DNA of 64,000 bases, taken from assembly GCA_019635275.1 (NCBI GenBank), contig JAHBZV010000011.1, positions 1 to 64,000 on the forward strand, given 5' to 3'. The stretch's first letter is position 1, and each line of letters begins with the position of its first letter. Source of the stretch: Burkholderiaceae bacterium (GTDB lineage: Bacteria > Pseudomonadota > Gammaproteobacteria > Burkholderiales > Burkholderiaceae_E). Positions 1 to 8,079 of the stretch are shown in pieces. Position numbers and translations under genes: made by a program. The notes beneath the pieces are model-generated. The model was given only the letters and a program-made list of their open reading frames with translations, searched no databases and had not been told where the DNA came from.

Positions 1-2199
1 AGCCACGCCCTGCCCGACGCGGAACGCCACGCCGCGGTCGAAGCGCTGCGCGGCGCGCTGCTCGGCCCCCGAGAGCCGCCCCGTATCGCTGTCGGCGGCC
101 GCGCGCGAGCGCGCCGCACCGCCCTGGCGCCCGAAGCCCTCCCAGGCGCCGCCCCAGCCTTCGCGATAGCCGGCCGGCGCGGCCGGCTGGCCGCGCGGCG
201 TCAGCCACTTCAGCAGTCCGGGCGGCAATTCGTCGAGGAAGCGCGAGCGCAGGCTGTAGCGGGTCTGGCCATGGAGCATCCGGGTCTGCGAGAACGACAG
301 GTACAGGCGCCGCCGCGCGCGCGTGATCGCCACGTACATCAGCCGCCGCTCCTCCTCGAGCCCCTCGGGCTCGGCGATCGAGTTCTCGTGCGGGAACAGC
401 CCCTCTTCCAGCCCGGTGATGAACACCGCGTCGAACTCCAGCCCCTTGGCCGCATGCACGGTCATCAGCTGCACCGCGTCGCTGCCTTCGCCGGCCTGGT
501 TCTCGCCCGCCTCGAGCGACGCGTGCGCGAGGAACGCCGCCAGCGGGGTGATGCGCGCCGCGCCCGGGGCATCGGCGTCGAGCACGCCGGCCTCGCCGGG
601 CGCGCTGCCGGAGGAACCGTCGCCCGACACGCCGAAGTTCGCCGGCACGTCCTGCCCGATCCCCTCCTCGGCCAGGAAGCCGGCCGCGGCGTTGACCAGT
701 TCGCGCAGGTTCTCGATGCGGTCCTGGCCCTCGCGCTCGGCCTGGTAGTGCGCGAGCAGTCCGCTGCGATCGATCAGGTGCTCGACGACGTCGGTGAGCG
801 GCAGCGCCTGCGTGTCGGCGCGCAGCCGCCCGATCAGCGCGGCGAACGCGCCGAGCTTGGCCGCGGCGGCGCCTCCGAGGCTACCGACCGCCGCGAACAG
901 GCTTCGGCCGCTTGCGCTCGCGGCGTCCTGCAGCGCCTCGAGCGTGCGCGCCCCGATGCCGCGCGCCGGGAAATTGACCACCCGAAGGAACGCGCCGTCG
1001 TCGTCCGGGTTCTCGAGCAGGCGCAGGTAGGCCAGCGCGTGCTTGATCTCGGCCCGCTCGAAGAAGCGCAGCCCGCCGTAGACCCGATAGGGGATGCCTG
1101 CCGAGAACAGCGCGTGCTCGATCACCCGCGACTGCGCGTTGGATCGATACAGCACCGCCGCCTCGCTGCGCAACCATCCCTCGGCTACGAGCCCGCGGAT
1201 CTCCTCGACGAGCCACTGCGCCTCCTGCGCGTCGGTCATCGACTCGTGGACGCGAACCGGCTCGCCCTCGCCCGCGTCGGTCCACAGGCTCTTGCCGAGC
1301 CTGCGGCTGTTGTGCGAGATCAGCGCGTTCGCGCACTCGAGGATGTTGCCGTGCGATCGGTAGTTCTGCTCGAGCTTGATCAGGTTGGCGACCCGGAACT
1401 CGCGCTCGAACGCCGCCATGTTCGCCACGTTCGCGCCGCGGAACGCGTAGATGCTCTGGTCGTCGTCGCCGACGGCGAACATCACGGCCGATTCGCCCGC
1501 CAGCAGCTTGAGCCAGCGGTATTGCAGCGCGTTGGTGTCCTGGAACTCGTCGACCAGGATGTGGCGAAAACGCGCCTGGTAGTGCTCGCGCAGCAACTGG
1601 TTGCGCTCGAGCAGCTCGTAGCTGCGCAGCAGCAGCTCGGCGAAGTCGACCACGCCTTCGCGCTGGCACTGCTCGTCGTAGGCCGCGTACAGCTCGACCA
1701 TGCGCCGCGTGTAGTCGTCCCAGGCCTCGACGTCGGCGGCGCGGCGCCCTTCTTCCTTGGCGCCGTTGATGAAGTGCTGCAGGTTCTTCGGCGGAAACTT
1801 CTCGTCGTCCACGTTGAGCGTGCGCAGCAGCCGCTTGATCGCCGCGAGCTGGTCCTGCGCGTCGAGGATCTGGAACGTGTGCGGCAGCCCCGCGTCGCGG
1901 TGGTGCGCGCGCAGCATCCGGTTGGCGAGCCCGTGGAAGGTGCCGATCCACATGCCGCGCGTGTTCACCGGCAGCATCGCCGACAGCCGCGTGAGCATCT
2001 CGCGCGCCGCCTTGTTCGTGAACGTGACGGCGAGCAGCCCGTGCGGACTCACCTGGCCGGTCATGATCAGCCACGCGATCCGCGTGGTCAGCACGCGCGT
2101 CTTGCCGCTGCCGGCGCCGGCGAGGATCAGCGCGTGCTGCGGCGGCAGCGTGACGGCGGCGAGCTGCCGCTCGTTCAGGTGCGCGAGGAGGTTCGACAT
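1..2199 (-). CDS. uvrD: UvrD/PcrA-type ATP-dependent DNA helicase, 3' end outside window
   Basis: This is a superfamily 1A 3'-to-5' DNA helicase that unwinds DNA in nucleotide-excision and mismatch repair. Translated from the ATG at 2199, it opens with a Q-motif-like LNERQLAAVTLP, then Walker A AGAGSGKTR at about residues 28-36. Motif Ia (VTFTNKAAREM), motif II (VDEFQDTN), motif III (GDDDQSIYAFRGA), motif IV (LEQNYRS), motif V (MTVHAAKGLEFD) and motif VI (YVAITRARRRLYLSFS) follow in the right order. 733 codons are visible. The last ones (FRVGQGVA) match the start of the C-terminal Tudor-like segment, so about 40 residues lie beyond base 1. The start sits at the usual distance before the Q motif. 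Family certain; UvrD, PcrA and Rep are not fully separable here, though length and tail favour UvrD. Confidence 0.95.
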   Translation of the reverse strand, partial: MSNLLAHLNERQLAAVTLPPQHALILAGAGSGKTRVLTTRIAWLIMTGQVSPHGLLAVTFTNKAAREMLTRLSAMLPVNTRGMWIGTFHGLANRMLRAHHRDAGLPHTFQILDAQDQLAAIKRLLRTLNVDDEKFPPKNLQHFINGAKEEGRRAADVEAWDDYTRRMVELYAAYDEQCQREGVVDFAELLLRSYELLERNQLLREHYQARFRHILVDEFQDTNALQYRWLKLLAGESAVMFAVGDDDQSIYAFRGANVANMAAFEREFRVANLIKLEQNYRSHGNILECANALISHNSRRLGKSLWTDAGEGEPVRVHESMTDAQEAQWLVEEIRGLVAEGWLRSEAAVLYRSNAQSRVIEHALFSAGIPYRVYGGLRFFERAEIKHALAYLRLLENPDDDGAFLRVVNFPARGIGARTLEALQDAASASGRSLFAAVGSLGGAAAAKLGAFAALIGRLRADTQALPLTDVVEHLIDRSGLLAHYQAEREGQDRIENLRELVNAAAGFLAEEGIGQDVPANFGVSGDGSSGSAPGEAGVLDADAPGAARITPLAAFLAHASLEAGENQAGEGSDAVQLMTVHAAKGLEFDAVFITGLEEGLFPHENSIAEPEGLEEERRLMYVAITRARRRLYLSFSQTRMLHGQTRYSLRSRFLDELPPGLLKWLTPRGQPAAPAGYREGWGGAWEGFGRQGGAARSRAAADSDTGRLSGAEQRAAQRFDRGVAFRVGQGVA

Positions 2200-2254
2200 C
2201 GGCGTGCCGGTCGGCGCGCCGCCGGCGCGCGCCGTACCGCAGGCGTGCGCGGGC

Positions 2255-2746
2255 TCAGCGCTTGGCCGGCTTGCGAAGACGCTGCGACCACACCGGCTGG
2301 CGCGGAGACAGTCCGCCGTGGCGGATCTCGACGCAGCGGTTCGCCCAGCGCGAGGACTCGTCCGACAGGTCGACCACCGGCGCGTTCGAGCCGTGGCTGA
2401 CGCGCACGATGCGGTGGCTCTGGACGCCGAACTGCTCGAGCAGCGCGGCGACGGCCTGCGTGCGGTGCATGCTCAGCTGGACCGCCGCCTCGGGTTCGTC
2501 GACCGGATTGGCGTGTCCCGAGACGATCAGCGTGCCTCCGGGACCGGCGTTGAAGCGCTCGGCCTGCCGGCGGATGACGTCGTGGTACTGCTGCTCGACG
2601 CGGGTCGAGTCGCCGTCGAAGTAGATCCGGGCGGAATCCGGTTCCTGGGCCGCGGCCGGCGCAGCGGTTCCGCCGACGACCTTCAGCCTCGGCGCGGGCG
2701 GGGCAGCGGCCGGCGTATCCACGGTCGAACGAAGCTTTTCCTGCAT
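2255..2746 (-). CDS. OmpA C-terminal-domain protein without a visible signal peptide
   Basis: 163 residues. The C-terminal two thirds is an OmpA/MotB peptidoglycan-binding fold: IYFDGDSTRV, then LIVSGHANPV, then LSMHRTQAVAALLEQFGV and a final NRCVEIRHGG. In E. coli OmpA the equivalent Asp and Arg bind diaminopimelate. The N-terminal 50 residues are low-complexity Ala/Pro with no hydrophobic stretch and no lipobox. The ATG at 2746 is well placed behind AGGAGA. An in-frame ATG at 2767 gives no signal sequence either. It lies between sulP and uvrD on the same strand. How it would reach the periplasm is unclear from the sequence, and function is unknown beyond the domain. Confidence 0.75.
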   Translation of the reverse strand: MQEKLRSTVDTPAAAPPAPRLKVVGGTAAPAAAQEPDSARIYFDGDSTRVEQQYHDVIRRQAERFNAGPGGTLIVSGHANPVDEPEAAVQLSMHRTQAVAALLEQFGVQSHRIVRVSHGSNAPVVDLSDESSRWANRCVEIRHGGLSPRQPVWSQRLRKPAKR

Positions 2747-2886
2747 GCACGATCTCCTGACTGGCATGGCGCGGGCGAGCGAGGCTCCGGCTGCGGAGCT
2801 CGCGGGACGCGCCCGGATCGGTAAGGGGGGAACGCGTATTTTAGCAAATCGCGGCGGCCCGCCGTCGGGCCCCGCAGCGGCATCGG

Positions 2887-4173
2887 TCAGCGGCCCGACG
2901 GCATCAGCTTCGACAGCACCAGGTGCACCGCGAGCCCGCCGAGGATCGCCCACTCGAGCGGAATGGTGACGACGAGCAGGAAGGTCGCCGCCATCACGAT
3001 CGCATCGCGACGATCGTGCCGCGCGATGTGCCGGATCTCGCGCACGTCGATCAGCCCCACCGCGACCATCAGCAGGATGCCGGCGACCGCCGCCATCGGC
3101 AGGTAGTGCGACAGCGGCGCGACGAATGCCAGCAACACCAGCAGGAACCCGGCGGCAGCCACTGCCGACAGCGGCGTGCGCGCCCCGGCCGCGACGTTCA
3201 CGCCCGACCGGTTGAACGACCCGCTGGCGGGGTACGACGAGAAGAACGAGCCGACGAGGTTCGCCATCCCCTGCCCGACGACCTCGCGGTTGCCCTCCAG
3301 GCGGTCGCCGCTCCTGACTGCGATCGCCCGCGCGATCGACACGGCCTCGGCCAGTGCCAGCAGCGTCATCACCAGCGACGGGACCAGCAGCATCTCGAGC
3401 GTGTCGAAGTCCAGCGTCGGCGCCGACAGCGGCGGAATCGCGCCCGGCAGCTGCTCGACCACCTTCACCGCGTAGTCGGACGAGATCGCCGCGAGCAGCG
3501 CTGCGATCGCGCCGCCGGCCAGCACCCCGACCAGCATGTACGGCACGCGGTTGTTCCACGGGCGGGCCAGCAGGCAGGCCGCCACCGTCCCGAACGCCAC
3601 CACCGCGGTCGGCCAATCGATCAGCGAGACGTCCTGCACCGTCCGCTTGAGCGTGTGCCACACCGACATGCCGCGCGGCCAGTCGAAGCCGAACAGGTTG
3701 CGCACCTGCGAGTTGACGATCAGCACCGCGGCCCCGGCGGTGAACCCGACGATCACGCTGTGCGGCACGCGGTCGACCGCGCGGCCCAGGCCGGCGAGCC
3801 CGACCGCCAGCTGCCAGAGGCCGACCATGAACGTCATCGTGATCACCAGCTGCACGTAGACGGCCGAGCCGGGCGTCGCCAGCGGCGCGATCAGGCCCAG
3901 CACCGTCAGCGAGATCGCGTTGGCCGGGCCGGTCACCATCAGCCGGCTCGAGCCGAACAGCGCGGCGATCACGCACGGCACCATCGCGCTGTAGAGCCCG
4001 TACTGGGGCGGCATCCCGGCCAGCGTCGCGAAGGCCACGCCCTGCGGCAGCACGACGACGGCGCCGGTGAGGCCGGCCATCAGGTCGGCGCGCAGCGTCG
4101 AGCGGTCTCGCAGCAGCGGCAGCCACGCGAGGAAGGGCAGGAAGCGTTCGAGGCGACGTCGATCAGTTATCAT
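2887..4173 (-). CDS. SulP-family anion transporter lacking the STAS domain
   Basis: 428 residues of SulP/SLC26 membrane core. The N-terminal signature is present (LPQGVAFATLAGMPPQYGLYSAMVPCVIAALFGSS), followed by VTGPANAIS, GFTAGAAVLIVNSQ and GMANLVGSFFSSYPASGSFNRSGVN, all within repeated hydrophobic helices. The family moves sulfate, bicarbonate or dicarboxylates; the substrate cannot be told. Most bacterial members are about 500-580 residues and end in a cytoplasmic STAS domain. This one stops right after the last helix (VHLVLSKLMPSGR), and no STAS open frame follows. The ATG at 4173 is preferred over a TTG three codons upstream. It is divergent from the transporter at 4185, with only 11 bases between start codons. 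Confidence 0.9.
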   Translation of the reverse strand: MITDRRRLERFLPFLAWLPLLRDRSTLRADLMAGLTGAVVVLPQGVAFATLAGMPPQYGLYSAMVPCVIAALFGSSRLMVTGPANAISLTVLGLIAPLATPGSAVYVQLVITMTFMVGLWQLAVGLAGLGRAVDRVPHSVIVGFTAGAAVLIVNSQVRNLFGFDWPRGMSVWHTLKRTVQDVSLIDWPTAVVAFGTVAACLLARPWNNRVPYMLVGVLAGGAIAALLAAISSDYAVKVVEQLPGAIPPLSAPTLDFDTLEMLLVPSLVMTLLALAEAVSIARAIAVRSGDRLEGNREVVGQGMANLVGSFFSSYPASGSFNRSGVNVAAGARTPLSAVAAAGFLLVLLAFVAPLSHYLPMAAVAGILLMVAVGLIDVREIRHIARHDRRDAIVMAATFLLVVTIPLEWAILGGLAVHLVLSKLMPSGR

Positions 4174-4184
4174 GTGAAGCAATC

Positions 4185-5129
4185 ATGCAAGGGCCGGTTC
4201 AACCCGACGGGCACGAGCGCGAGCTGCAGGCCCTCGTGGTCGGGCTCGCGGTCATCGTCGTCTGGGGCGCAAATTTCTCGGTGCAGAAGGCGCTGTTCGC
4301 GGCGATCACGCCGACGGGGTTCCTGTTCGCCCGATACCTGATCATGCCGGTGTGCGCGCTCGCGCTGCTGCTGCGCATCTACGGCACCCGTTTCCCGGCG
4401 GTGTCGCGGCGCGACCTGTTCGACCTGGCCAAGCTCGGCTTCTTCGGCCACGTGCTGCACGTGGGCATGGTCACGCACGGCATCGACTGGTCGACCGCGT
4501 TCTCGAGCTCGCTGATCCTCGCGTGCGGGCCGATCTTCACGCTGCTGATCCTGCGCTGGTCGGGCATCGAGCAACTGAACCGCGCGCAGGTCGCGGGCGT
4601 GACCGTCGCGTGCGTCGGTGTGCTGGTGTTCCTGTCGGACAAGCTGCTCGCCGGACGCTGGCTGGCCAGCGGCGGCGACCTGTTCCTGCTGGTCGCGGCG
4701 AGCTTCTTTTCCTACTACACGGTCGCGGCGAAACCGCTGATCGAGCGGCACGGCGGAATCGTCGTGATGGCCTACGCGACGCTGCTCGGCAGCGTTCCGG
4801 TCGTCGTCCTGTCGATGCCCGTGGGCCTGGGCATCGAATGGCGGCACCTGTCGCCGCTGCTGTGGGCCGGGCTGCTGTGGGCGGTGATCGTCTCGGCCTT
4901 CGCGGGCTGGCTCGCCTGGGGCTGGGTCAACGCGGTGCGCGGCGTCGGGCGCACGGCGCCACTGATGTACCTGATGCCGCCCGTCGCCGGGGCGGTGGCC
5001 TGGGCGGTCTCGGACGAGCGCTTCACGGTGCCCAAGGTGCTCGGCGCGGCGATCACGCTGGGCGGCGTCGCGCTGGCGCAGTTCGCCGGCAGGAGCCGCG
5101 CGCGCGAAGCGCCGGCCCTGGTCGACTGA
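4185..5129 (+). CDS. EamA-type drug/metabolite transporter (DMT superfamily)
   Basis: 314 residues, almost entirely hydrophobic, forming about ten helices as two EamA repeats. The first begins VVGLAVIVVWGANFSVQKALF near residue 17; the second begins near GDLFLLVAASFFSYYTVAAKPL. The second repeat ends with the usual APLMYLMPPVAGAVAWAV...LGAAITLGGVALA. The family exports amino acids, purines or drugs across the inner membrane; specificity is unknown. The ATG at 4185 gives a 16-residue cytoplasmic lead. A GTG near 4236 is possible but would cut into helix 1. It is followed on the same strand by a LysR regulator 245 bases downstream, which may or may not control it. Confidence 0.9.
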   Translation: MQGPVQPDGHERELQALVVGLAVIVVWGANFSVQKALFAAITPTGFLFARYLIMPVCALALLLRIYGTRFPAVSRRDLFDLAKLGFFGHVLHVGMVTHGIDWSTAFSSSLILACGPIFTLLILRWSGIEQLNRAQVAGVTVACVGVLVFLSDKLLAGRWLASGGDLFLLVAASFFSYYTVAAKPLIERHGGIVVMAYATLLGSVPVVVLSMPVGLGIEWRHLSPLLWAGLLWAVIVSAFAGWLAWGWVNAVRGVGRTAPLMYLMPPVAGAVAWAVSDERFTVPKVLGAAITLGGVALAQFAGRSRAREAPALVD

Positions 5130-5219
5130 GGCCGGCGCCGGGGCCGCGACGGCCGGGTGCTGCGGGGTGTGCATCCGGCATTCTAGCCCGGCGCATCCAT
5201 CTGAAATACCTGGAAATTC

Positions 5220-5248
5220 TTGACTCACGCATTGGCGAATCCGATGAT
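5220..5248 (+). promoter_or_regulatory. Sigma-70-like promoter for the LysR gene
   Basis: TTGACT at 5220-5225, a 17-base spacer, then GATGAT at 5243-5248. This gives a 5/6 match at -35 and 4/6 at -10 in a locally AT-rich patch. The start of transcription would be near 5255, about 120 bases before the chosen LysR start, or 24 bases before the alternative ATG at 5279. Confidence 0.4.
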
Positions 5249-5374
5249 TGGGCGATGTCGTCCGTAGCCTGACCCGGCATGCCGTCACGCGAGCGCCAGC
5301 GCACCGCCACGCGCACCGCCGCGCCGGGCGCGCGCGAAGCGCGCCGGGACGCGCCCGCTGCGGGGCGCGCGCGC

Positions 5375-6346
5375 ATGACGCTCAGGCAACTCGAAGCGTT
5401 CTGCGCGGTCGCGCTCGCAGGCAGCGTGTCGGCGGGCGCGCAGCGACTGTCGCGCACGCAGTCGGCAGTCAGCCTGGCGCTGCAGGAACTCGAGTCGGCG
5501 CTGGGCACGCGCCTGTTCGAGCGCGCCGGACGCGGGCTGCGCCAGACCGACGCGGCTCGCCGCCTGCTGCCGAAGGCCATCGAGATCGTCGAGCGCGCCG
5601 TCGAACTGCCCGCGATCGCCGTCGACGAGGCGACGCCCGCCCGGCACCTGGCCATCGGCGCCACCCGCACGATCGGCCCGTTCCTGATGCCGGGCCTGCT
5701 GGCCGACTTCGCGCGCCGCCATCCGGGCCTGGCGGCGAACCTGTCGGTCGACCTCGCGATCGAGAACACCGAGACGCTGCTCGCGCGCATCCGCGACCTG
5801 ACCCTCGACCTCGCCTTCATCGAAGGCGAAGTGATCGAGCCGGGTCTGTCGGTGCAGCCATGGATGAACGACGAGATCTGCCTGTTCGCGCGTGCCGATC
5901 ACCCGGCGCCGCGGGCGCTCGCGGCTGGCCGATGGGTGCTGCGCGAGCGCGGCTCGGGCACGCGCGAGACCTTCCTGCGCGCGATGCAGCCGCTGATCGG
6001 CGCCCCGCAGGTCGCGATCGAAGTCAGCGACCCGCTCGCCCTGAAACGGCTGGTCGCCGCGAGCGACTGGTTCGGATGCCTGAGCCGGATGGCGATCGCC
6101 GAGGAATTGCGCGACGGCACGCTGCGCGACGTCACGCCCCGGTCGGCCGCGCTGCGGCGCGCGCTGACCCGCTCGTTCTGGCTGGTCGCGCACCCGCAGC
6201 GGTACCGTTCGGCGACTGCCGACGCCCTGCTCGCACACGCCCGCGGGTGGGCCGGCGCCGCGGCGCGCGCGCCTCGCGCTTCGCTGCGCGACGCGCGCAC
6301 TCGCCCGTCCCCGCGCGAGCCCGCTCGCAGGGTGGCCAGGCACTAG
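5375..6346 (+). CDS. LysR-family transcriptional regulator
   Basis: 323 residues. The N-terminus is a textbook LysR helix-turn-helix: MTLRQLEAFCAVALAGSVS, AGAQRLSRTQSAVSLALQELE and LGTRLFERAGRGLRQTDA. A periplasmic-binding-like effector domain follows from about residue 90 (HLAIGATRTIGPFLMPGLLADF). The start at 5375 is chosen because it gives the exact family N-terminus. An in-frame ATG at 5279 would add 32 Arg/Ala-rich residues but sits closer to the candidate promoter. The last 35 residues are Arg/Ala-rich and look unstructured. The gene ends on a CTAG shared with the convergent glucokinase gene. Effector and targets are unknown. Confidence 0.92.
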   Translation: MTLRQLEAFCAVALAGSVSAGAQRLSRTQSAVSLALQELESALGTRLFERAGRGLRQTDAARRLLPKAIEIVERAVELPAIAVDEATPARHLAIGATRTIGPFLMPGLLADFARRHPGLAANLSVDLAIENTETLLARIRDLTLDLAFIEGEVIEPGLSVQPWMNDEICLFARADHPAPRALAAGRWVLRERGSGTRETFLRAMQPLIGAPQVAIEVSDPLALKRLVAASDWFGCLSRMAIAEELRDGTLRDVTPRSAALRRALTRSFWLVAHPQRYRSATADALLAHARGWAGAAARAPRASLRDARTRPSPREPARRVARH

Positions 6347-7347
6347 TCGGGGCCGGCCTCGCCGAGCGCGACACCCGGCGCGCGGCACGCCCCCTCGACG
6401 ATCCGCGCGAGCCCGCGAAACGCCAGGTCGCCGGCCAGCACGCGCCGCACCGGCACCTCGCGCTGGCTCGCGGCATAGCGCCCCTTGTCGTCGAAAGCCT
6501 GCAGGAACGCGTCCGTATCGAAGGCGTCGCCTAGGCCATCGAGGACCCCACCGGTGAGCCAGACGCCGCCGTTCGCACCGAACGCGAGACACAGGTCGCC
6601 GGCGAACGCGCCGAGCAGACGCGAGAACCAGGTCACCGCCTCGCGAGCCGCCTGCTCGCCGAGCGCGGCCCGCGACGCGACCTCGGCGGGCGGCGACGGC
6701 ACGTCGGCACCGCGTCGCCATGCGTGAAGCCAGCCGAGGCCCTCGCCGCCGAGCAGCCGCTCCCAGGACAGTCGCCCCCAGCGCGCGCGACCGAGCGCGT
6801 GAAGCGGCGCGAGCTCGTCGCCTTGCCAGGCCAGGCCCATGTGGCCGGCCTCGCTGGCGAGGACCCGCTCGTGGTCGCCGGTGGCCTCGCCCGTTGCGCC
6901 GCCCGCGGTCCCGACCAGCACCGCGGCGCCCAGCCCGGTGCCCGGACCGATCAGCAGCCGGCAGCCCGGCCCGGCCGATGCGGTGCGCAGGGGGCGCGTG
7001 TCGCGCTCGCCCAGCGCCGGGATTCCGGCGGCGGCGGCCACGAAGTCGTTGACGACGCGCAACGCCCGCAGCTGCAGCGCGGCGCGCAAGCGGGCCGGGT
7101 CGACGATCCAGTCGCGGTTGGTCATCCGCATCGGTCCGCCGCGCACCGGCAGCGCGACGGCGATCGCGGCGCGCGTGGCGGCCTCGCCCTGGCTGCGCTC
7201 GAACCCTTGCAGCGCCTCTGCGAGGCCGGGGCTGGCGTCCGCGGGGCTGCGCGCGATCGAACCGATGCCGCTTTCGCGGCTCCAGCGGCAGATGCGGACG
7301 TTGGTGCCGCCGACGTCGGCGAACAGCCAGTGCGCCGCCCCGGCCAC
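6343..7347 (-). CDS. glk: Glucokinase
   Basis: 334 residues of the proteobacterial Glk family (ROK/hexokinase fold), which makes glucose 6-phosphate from ATP and glucose. Visible are the N-terminal phosphate motif ADVGGTNVRICRW, RMTNRDWIVDP, the catalytic-Asp region VVNDFVAAAAGIPAL, the adenosine motif LLIGPGTGLGAAVLV, and the sugar-binding SEAGHMGL with ERLLGGEGLGWLH. The C-terminal phosphate loop is FGANGGVWLTGGVL. I take the GTG at 7347 as start; longer readings run into the marR frame and carry no glucokinase sequence. It begins 11 bases after the marR stop, so the two form an operon with the regulator first. Confidence 0.93.
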   Translation of the reverse strand: MAGAAHWLFADVGGTNVRICRWSRESGIGSIARSPADASPGLAEALQGFERSQGEAATRAAIAVALPVRGGPMRMTNRDWIVDPARLRAALQLRALRVVNDFVAAAAGIPALGERDTRPLRTASAGPGCRLLIGPGTGLGAAVLVGTAGGATGEATGDHERVLASEAGHMGLAWQGDELAPLHALGRARWGRLSWERLLGGEGLGWLHAWRRGADVPSPPAEVASRAALGEQAAREAVTWFSRLLGAFAGDLCLAFGANGGVWLTGGVLDGLGDAFDTDAFLQAFDDKGRYAASQREVPVRRVLAGDLAFRGLARIVEGACRAPGVALGEAGPD

Positions 7348-7358
7348 CGCGCCCGAAC

Positions 7359-7895
7359 CTAGAGGTCTGCCAGCGGCGTGTGCCGCGCCGAGCGATCGGC
7401 CGTGCGCATCGACCTGACGATCTCGTCGAGCAACCGGTTCAGCGTGACGAGGCGCTTCGGCTCGAGTCGCGACAGGACGTCGGGCAGGATGCCGACCAGC
7501 GGCTTCGGCGCACGGGCGATCGCGTCCTCGCCGGCTTCGGTGGGGTAGAGCTGGACGATGCGCTGGTCGGCGCTCTCGCGCGCCCGGCGGATCAGGCCCT
7601 GGCGCACCAGTTGCTCGACCAGGTTGCTGGCGGTCGACTGCTGCACGGCCATCGAGCGCGCGAGATCCTTCACCCGTATGCCCGGCGACTGCACCACGAC
7701 CGACAACGCCCAGAGTTGCGAGCCGCTGATGCCGCAACGCTCCTCGACTTCGTGGAAGTGGCGCCTGACCGACCGGAAGATGATGCGGAAGTTCTGCAAC
7801 GCCTCGATCGTCTCGGGTGCCTGTTCCGGGGGACGCGAACGATCGGCCTGGGCGCCCTGGGGCTTGACGGATTCGGCGGCGGCGGAACGGTTCAT
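7359..7895 (-). CDS. MarR-family transcriptional regulator
   Basis: 178 residues with a winged-helix MarR core from about residue 28: IEALQNFRIIFRSVRRHFHEVEERCGISGSQLWALSVV, VKDLARSMAVQQSTASNLVEQLVRQGLI (recognition helix) and the wing RARESADQRIVQLYPTEAG. The first 27 residues are low-complexity. MarR proteins usually repress their own operon and release DNA when a small ligand or oxidant binds. The gene is first in a two-gene operon with glucokinase and divergent from nnrS. A dyad and a -10 element lie just upstream of its ATG, which fits autoregulation. The ligand is unknown. Confidence 0.93.
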   Translation of the reverse strand: MNRSAAAESVKPQGAQADRSRPPEQAPETIEALQNFRIIFRSVRRHFHEVEERCGISGSQLWALSVVVQSPGIRVKDLARSMAVQQSTASNLVEQLVRQGLIRRARESADQRIVQLYPTEAGEDAIARAPKPLVGILPDVLSRLEPKRLVTLNRLLDEIVRSMRTADRSARHTPLADL

Positions 7896-7901
7896 CGATG
7901 T

Positions 7902-7936
7902 CCGATTCGAAACGGTGGATGTCGGAAAAGATTATG
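7902..7936 (-). promoter_or_regulatory. marR promoter with an overlapping TTCGAA-centred dyad
   Basis: Reading the minus strand, CATAAT (5/6 to the -10 consensus) occupies 7936-7931, with no good -35. Transcription would start near 7924. The imperfect 14-base dyad CCGATTCGAAACGG (12 of 14 positions symmetric, centre TTCGAA) covers 7902-7915, between that start and the ATG at 7895. GATGTC also recurs 21 bases apart at 7897 and 7918. This is a candidate autorepressor site. Confidence 0.35.
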
Positions 7937-8001
7937 CGTGAACGCCCCGGATCCGCGCGATGGCCGCAGTCAACGCCGGGGCTTCAACGCGCTCGATCCG
8001 C

Positions 8002-8043
8002 TTGATATGGCGCAAGGCGCGTGCGGATAGTGCCGCCTAGAGT
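8002..8043 (+). promoter_or_regulatory. FNR/DNR-type activated promoter of the nnrS-ubiUVT operon
   Basis: TTGAT-N4-CGCAA at 8002-8015 matches the FNR/CRP-family consensus TTGAT-N4-ATCAA at 8 of 10 positions; the left half-site is perfect. A -10-like TAGAGT lies at 8038-8043, placing transcription start near 8050. The box is then centred at -41.5, the class II activation position. There is no sigma-70 -35, as expected for an activated promoter. The sequence shows the motif and spacing; the regulator is inferred from gene content. Confidence 0.5.
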
Positions 8044-8079
8044 GGGCCTCCGGTTTCCCGTCACGCGCCACCGCTCCCC

